The notes under the pieces: model-generated
The model's input: only the letters and a program-made list of their open reading frames with translations
The model's database searches: none
What the model was told of the DNA's origin: nothing
Origin: Chrysemys picta bellii
Taxonomy: Eukaryota; Chordata; Testudines; Emydidae
DNA: 64,000 bases
Direction of reading: 5' to 3'
Assembly (NCBI RefSeq): GCF_011386835.1
Contig: NC_088796.1
Span: 87,317,968 to 87,381,967, forward strand
Made by a program: the position numbers and the translations under genes
Part shown: piece after piece, positions 59,281 to 64,000 of the stretch
Layout of the letters: the number at the start of each line of letters is the position of its first letter
Position numbering within the stretch: the first letter of the stretch is position 1

Positions 59281-60005
59281 CAGTAGATTCTGCTTATTAG
59301 CCACCCCTGGATTGCCAACAAAAAGTTGCCATTATCTGGCAGTTGCCAATAAGCAGAAGGACAAGTTTGTGGGACTGCAGCCAGAGAAGGAAGTGCTGGG
59401 ATGAGTTTTCTCTGGCTGTACCCCCCAAATCTGCACTGGGGTAGGCAGCAACGGAGAGGGTGGCTGCAGCTTGGATGCTGGGGCTTTCTGAGGGGAGGAG
59501 AAGCTGGGGGGAGGACAGTGTCAGGAGAACAGGGGTGCTGGGAACTTGTAGAGCTGCATAGTACCTCTCCTTGTGGGCTGGTATGGGAGGCTGCGGGGAG
59601 GAGGAGAGCAGTGGTGAGAAGTACCTTGCTGCTCTGTGTGACCTCAGCACCCCCAACTCCTTGTGGAAAGCCTTGGCATCAAGGCTGCAGCCCCCAACTC
59701 CACAGTGCTGCCCCACCCACAGCCTCCCCTCCCAGCTTGCAGTGCCAGGACTCCGGTAGAGGTCCCCCAGTGGGCGGGGCTGCAGGTGCAAGCAGGTCTT
59801 CAAGGCTGCAGCAAGGGAAGGCATTTCCCTGCATTTTCTTCCTAGGCTGCAGCCGTACAAACCAGCTGGAGTCTTTATTCCAAAAAAACTCAATAAAGCA
59901 TCATGCCGTTGCCAATCCCATTAACAATCTGAATCCCATTAACATTAATGTTAATAGCATGGGATTGATTCCCAGCAAAATGTTGCTATTATGCAGCATC
60001 CACTG
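59281..60005. mobile_element. Tigger/pogo-like nonautonomous element
   Basis: A 725-bp element has ends CAGTAGATTCTGCTTATTAGC and (reverse complement of right) CAGTGGATGCTGCATAATAGC, similar to Tigger termini. A TA follows the right end and the left flank is CA, consistent with a mutated TA duplication. The interior is GC-rich and yields a 235-codon plus-strand and a 198-codon minus-strand ORF, both without transposase motifs. It fills almost half of the short ERCC6L2 intron. Confidence 0.75.
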
Positions 60006-60226
60006 TATTGCAGAGTGGCCCACCAAATCAGAAGAGACAAGGATAAAAATAATCAGTGAAATCAACAAGGCCTATAAAAAGGGAAGGACAATATTAAAGA
60101 ACTCTTAATAAATCAGATATAAACAAGGACAGAGTGACACCTTTAATATACCTGCAAAAAACTTCTCCATATTAAATTGTACCACTAAATTACTGAACAA
60201 AAACTCTTAATTAATTTTACAATCAC

Positions 60227-61454
60227 CTAAAAAATTGTCCAGTGATCCCACATTTTCTTCTTGATTGACACATGCTCTCTTACTTCTAGAGGTCTTATGC
60301 ACACGAGAGTGACTGGGTGTCGACACTGTAACTGAGGCACCTCTAACACGGCAGGCTGATTTGGGGTCAAACTGAATTCTGCGTCTCTGTTTTTTGTGCT
60401 TATGGCTTTGCTTACTTAAGTGAATTTTCTTGACTGGTGAATCATCTTCAGAGGATGAAAATTCACCTATATTCTGTGAATCCGTTTCCTTTTCTCCATT
60501 GTTTGGCTTGTTCGCCTGCAGCACAGTTTTTGAAGAGTTACAGAACTCCCTATTTCGGTCACATTTTTGTCTCAACCTAAGAGCAGTGAAGGCTTTCTGG
60601 TTTCTTGATTTGGACCATATGGGTATTTCAAGATCATCAGACTCATCACTTATGTCACTAGTGCCTTTCACATATGTTGTGATTTTTTGGGCATTTTTCC
60701 AAGACTTTGTTTTGGTGAAGACTGACCCAGTATTACAGAACAGAGATTGTTTACAGGCCAAAGCGTCTCCCTTAGGTGTATGTTTAGTGATCTTTTCTGT
60801 ATCTGACCCTTCCAATTTTTCTGATACAGCCTCACATCTTTTAACATTTTTAGCAGGAGCAGTTTCTTGGTGAGCTGGAACTTGGGAAGGAAAGATGATA
60901 TCATCACTCTCTTCCGAGCTGCCTTCAGTCTCCATGACTACACCAATTTCCTTTGAAATGCACTGATCTTCATTTTTATTTTCAATGTCCTTTTTTCCCT
61001 CAGAGTCAGATGAAACAGGCCAATCTGGGGCTACAATCATACAATGCATATCTTGTTTTTCAGTTTTATTTGGTGGCTCAGTGGTTCTCCGATGTCTCAA
61101 AATACTATTATGGCTTCTACTTTTCTGAAGACCAATGCACTTGACATCTACATTTGATCTTTGGCCCACAGACAAGGCATCTGTGCTTTCTTGATCAGAT
61201 GCACCATTACTATCAATGACCTCAGTAGCTTTAGTTCCTCTCTCTAACAGTTTAGGAAAACCACACTGCATTAAGGTAAGCTGTTTCTGTGAAATTAGCA
61301 TGTCATTTGCATTGCAAAATCTGCTTTTTTTTGTTTTTGAGCTTCCCACAAGTTCATCATCACTAAAGTCACTATAAACATCAAATTCCTCTTTCTCCAG
61401 TTGTTCTCTAGATTTGAGAGGAGCTTTATCTTCTTCACAACCTGGCTCTGCATG
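60227..61454 (-). CDS. ERCC6L2: ERCC6L2 large internal exon, disordered acidic/basic linker
   Basis: A 1,228-nt exon encodes 409 full codons (phase 0 in, phase 1 out). The acceptor is a run of T ending in TAG|CATGCA. The donor is TTTTTTAG|GTGATT; reading past it meets a stop seven codons on, so the donor rather than that stop is used. The product is polar and probably disordered. It carries an early EFDVYSDFSDDELVG acidic patch, an amphipathic segment QKQLTLMQCGFPKLLERG, and repeated acidic serine clusters followed by short hydrophobics (SEESDDIIFP, SDESDDLEIPIW, FSSSEDDSPVKK). A basic stretch HKHKKQRRRIQFDPKSA near the C-terminal end looks like a nuclear localisation signal. The acidic SD clusters resemble CK2 sites or SUMO-interaction motifs, which is inference. 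Large, poorly conserved linkers like this are usual in CSB/ERCC6L2-type proteins. Confidence 0.92.
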
Positions 61455-61455
61455 C

Positions 61456-63917
61456 TAAAAAAAAAAAAAATACTGAAAATCACTGTCACAGAAGTTAACA
61501 TTACAACGAAACAAAAAGCTATTTAAAATATATGTAGAACAACAATGTCTAACTTTGACTCGCTAATACAGAAAATGGATTTTCACTAAATTATAAAACC
61601 CAATCTATACAAAAATAAGTATATATTCAATACACAGATAGGAAGCTTTGGTATGCAATACAATATTTAACCAAATAATAGCATGTGTATTATGACCAAA
61701 AAACCCCCCACCAATATTAGTAAACTGTGTTAAATATTTGGGACAATAACACATACTACCTATTGTTTGCTTGTTTGGGAACAACCTGCATTTGTCCAGT
61801 AAACATACTGTTACATTTACAGTTTGAACTCATTTTGGTGCAACTTTCAAGTTGTTTAAGTTGAAAAGCAACTCAACAGTCCAAACCAAAACACTACATA
61901 ATCAAATCATTTATAAGGAAAACACATAATAGGGCGGTCAACCTTTTAGGATTTGGGGGCCAATGCTCCCATTTATAATGCTTTAAAGAGCTGTGCACAC
62001 ATAACCTTCTACTCTAGAATCACTTAAGGACTATTGTCGCCAAGCACACATCATCTAGCCAAGTACAAAACTGAAGAAGTTCAGAAAACAGGAACAGAAC
62101 TATGTACACTAAGTACATAAATATTTCAAAATATATGTGGAAGGTAACTACAGAAGGGTAAATTATTACGGTCTTATCTGCATAGGAAAGCTATATACCA
62201 ATATAGTTATCCTGGCATAACTCATTGTCTTGACATGCTTATTCTGGTATAAAAGTAGCTTTCTTTATTTAGCTTAAACCTCCTTCCCAAATGAGAAATT
62301 AAACTGCAAAAGGTCACTCTACCATCAGAATAAGAGAATCCGCATGGAGGTTACACTGGTATACACAATATCACTGTAAATTCATATCTCTGGTTACACA
62401 AAAAACCCCAACCAACAAAACAACATTTTCCTATGAAGATCCGGCTTAAGAGATTGTGGCCAATTTACAGTACAAGTCAACTCAGTGGGGGCACAAACAC
62501 ACAATAAGGTTATATGTATTTTTTGCCTAGTTTATAGCTATATTTAATCCCTCTACCCCACTCCCTAACTGCTCACCACAAATATAAAACAAAAATAATC
62601 CTTCATAGCCAAATAGATACAAAGTTCATGGATTCAAAGATTAAAATTATGATACAGACACAGTTTAGTTTATTGCAATTTAAAATCCAGTATAACTCCA
62701 AAATGGACTCCATTATAACTAACAACACAGTAATATGTATGTGCATATTTACTGGCAAAGTTGAAAAAACTATTCAGTTAAAAGGAAGTTATCTTATTTA
62801 TAAAGAGCAAAATTCACCCAAGTGCAGAAGGCCTGTAAACTCTTCACAGGAAGCGGTGCTGGCCAAAAGACAATGCAGCTGAACTAACGCACCCCTGCAT
62901 GTTGCAAAATGGGGGCTCCAAACCATTTCTCCAAAAGCCAGTAAGGAACAGGTTATTAAGATGGCCTGTTGGAGGGGTTACTGGATCTGCAATTATATGG
63001 ATCAAGCAGCCCAAACCACTTGCACAGGGGATCTGACCACTATATCAGTTACTAGGCTATAGCATACTGACTATCGTTAATAGTTATGCCTCTGATTGGC
63101 CAAACCACCCAAGTGGTTGCAAAAGTCAGCAGACTGGCTCTTAAGCCCAGCAGCAGCATTCAGGGGCTGCTCAAAGCATTTGCTCACAGCTGTGATAGCT
63201 TCTGTGCCAGCTTGTTCCAGTCCTGTTCCTGCCTTGGCCCCAGCCATGCCTCTTTCCAGGTAACCTTGTCCTGACTTCAGTTCTAATTATGAGGCCTGAC
63301 ACCCAGTCTAACCACAGAGCACAACCGAGTCTCTGACATACCCCTCCCCCCCCATCCAAGGACCAATTATTTGGCCTTTGTGCAAAAGAGTGAATTTTAC
63401 TTCAAATTCTCTGTCGAAGAGTAGGAGGCAGCTCCTCAGTTGGTGTGAACAGACACTAAAGTCACTGGGGCTAGGCCGACTTACATCAATTGAGGTTCTG
63501 GTCCAACAAATCATTTGTCAAATAAGCCATTCAGAATACAGCAATTCAACTATAGCTCAGTGAGCAACTGTCCCTCTACATCAACAGTATCCATTAACAA
63601 AATATATACACACGACAGTCTGATGGTATTTAAGAAATACCGTAGAGGCATTATGATGGGATATTACCACAGACTAAACATATTAACAGAAGTTTGCCTG
63701 ATATTCATTATCTTCTTGCAGATTCTAACCAAAGGAAGCAAAAGACCATCATGTTGCAGCAATGTTCTCTTTCTGATAATATCCCTTACATACTGTATCT
63801 TTTAAAAATGTCGTGTCTAGTTATTGTCAAAGATGTTTGCTCAACATACTAGCTGGAACGAGAGGAGAAAATAGCACCCACATTCCATGTTGTATGACAT
63901 GCACAAAGACAACTCAC
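61456..63917. other. ERCC6L2 intron, no feature recognised
   Basis: The intron between the edge exon and the large exon. It begins with GTGAGT and ends in a run of T before TAG on the minus strand. No additional exon with the right phase was seen. 63,170-63,360 is less AT-rich but unclassified. Confidence 0.5.
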
Positions 63918-64000
63918 CATTTCTAACCTGCATGATGGTGGCTCCTCCTTTAGCCACGTAGTGGCTGTCATGACTCCTGCTTCCACTTGACCCTCCCTCT
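63918..64000 (-). CDS. ERCC6L2: ERCC6L2 coding exon, cut by window edge
   Basis: An open stretch of 27 full codons plus two bases runs in from the right edge, reading ...[20 protein letters not shown]. It ends at a strong donor, ATG|GTGAGT. The donor leaves phase 0, which is exactly the phase needed by the next exon at 61,454. The segment is short and its protein sequence is less familiar to me than the downstream exons, so the call rests on frame, donor and position. An alternative donor just upstream (GCAG|GTTAGA) would end in phase 2 and break the frame. This part of the protein is expected to lie after the helicase C-terminal lobe; no catalytic motif is present. Confidence 0.7.

Larger units (their letters stand above)
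27200..64000 (-). other. ERCC6L2: ERCC6L2 gene, 3' half (partial, continues past right edge)
   Basis: Gene span on the minus strand, joining five coding exons listed separately. ERCC6L2 (HEBO, RAD26L) is a nuclear SNF2-family ATPase of the Rad26/CSB branch. It is known for roles in DNA-break repair and replication stress, and biallelic human loss causes bone-marrow failure. Identification rests on my recognition of the vertebrate C-terminal half, including segments like [35 protein letters not shown] and KERPKDFWDVLNEQNDESL. The splice phases (0,1,0,2) form one continuous frame ending at a stop. About 870 codons lie in the window. From memory the long vertebrate protein is about 1,550 residues, so the Tudor-like and helicase domains should lie beyond position 64,000. 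Introns in transcription order are about 2.5, 1.6, 20.6 and 9.4 kb. No second gene is visible on either strand. Confidence 0.9.

Noticed and set aside
59297..60108. ORFs of 198 (minus) and 235 (plus) codons
   Set aside because: Both sit in a Tigger-like nonautonomous element and lack transposase motifs; the antisense pair reflects GC-rich, stop-poor sequence.
60207..60227. Stop codon following ...GDCKIN as the end of ERCC6L2
   Set aside because: A GT donor lies just before it, and using the donor continues in the correct phase into three further exons that match the known C-terminal half. A short isoform using this stop is possible but unsupported.
63922..63930. Alternative donor GCAG|GTTAGA for the edge exon
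   Set aside because: It would leave phase 2, incompatible with the phase-0 start of the exon at 61,454.

Overview
The window looks like vertebrate nuclear DNA, most likely from a turtle, with a crocodilian as the main alternative. Genes are sparse and split by kilobase-scale introns. The repeats are those of a slow-evolving sauropsid: CR1/L3-type LINEs, old MIR SINEs, a tRNA-headed SINE with a CR1-like 3' tail, many hAT and PIF/Harbinger-like MITEs, a Gypsy relic and two solo LTRs. Nothing in the window is bacterial or phage-like. Lineage and family names come from pattern recognition and recall, because no search could be run.

The only gene I can defend is the 3' half of ERCC6L2 on the minus strand, from the right edge down to 27,242. 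It is a SNF2-family DNA-repair ATPase also called HEBO or RAD26L. Five coding exons are placed: 64,000-63,918 (cut by the edge), 61,454-60,227, 58,629-58,475, 37,831-37,647 and 28,205-27,242, the last ending in the stop. Every exon boundary has AG/GT signals and the intron phases chain as 0, 1, 0, 2 without conflict. Together they encode about 870 residues of the non-catalytic C-terminal half. The SNF2 ATPase core should lie beyond the right edge.

Layout. Positions 1-27,200 are gene-free flank downstream of ERCC6L2. They hold a solo LTR (1,476-2,162), a GC-rich element ending in a 27-bp perfect hairpin (to about 3,280), a Harbinger-like MITE (3,924-4,210), a Gypsy relic (4,440-6,245), a pogo-like MITE (8.13-8.33 kb), MIRs, an hAT MITE in a CA repeat (12,366-12,577), an L3/CR1 copy in reverse (13.87-15.55 kb), a nested L3+CR1+hAT stack (17.1-19.2 kb) and a foldback hAT element (23,564-25,174). 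The last intron (28.2-37.6 kb) holds several MITE-like repeats, a solo LTR, a GC-rich element and a palindrome. The long intron (37.8-58.5 kb) holds a 2.4-kb CR1 copy split by a Harbinger-like MITE, a tRNA-derived SINE, an unexplained exon-like block near 46.3-46.5 kb and a second foldback hAT element. The 1.6-kb intron is nearly half filled by a Tigger/pogo-like element.

No new biological system is evident. The points most worth a second look are the two foldback hAT copies that share internal breakpoints, the exon-like block at 46.3-46.5 kb, the datable nested insertions, and the intronic solo LTR with promoter-like and polyadenylation-like signals in the sense direction of ERCC6L2.
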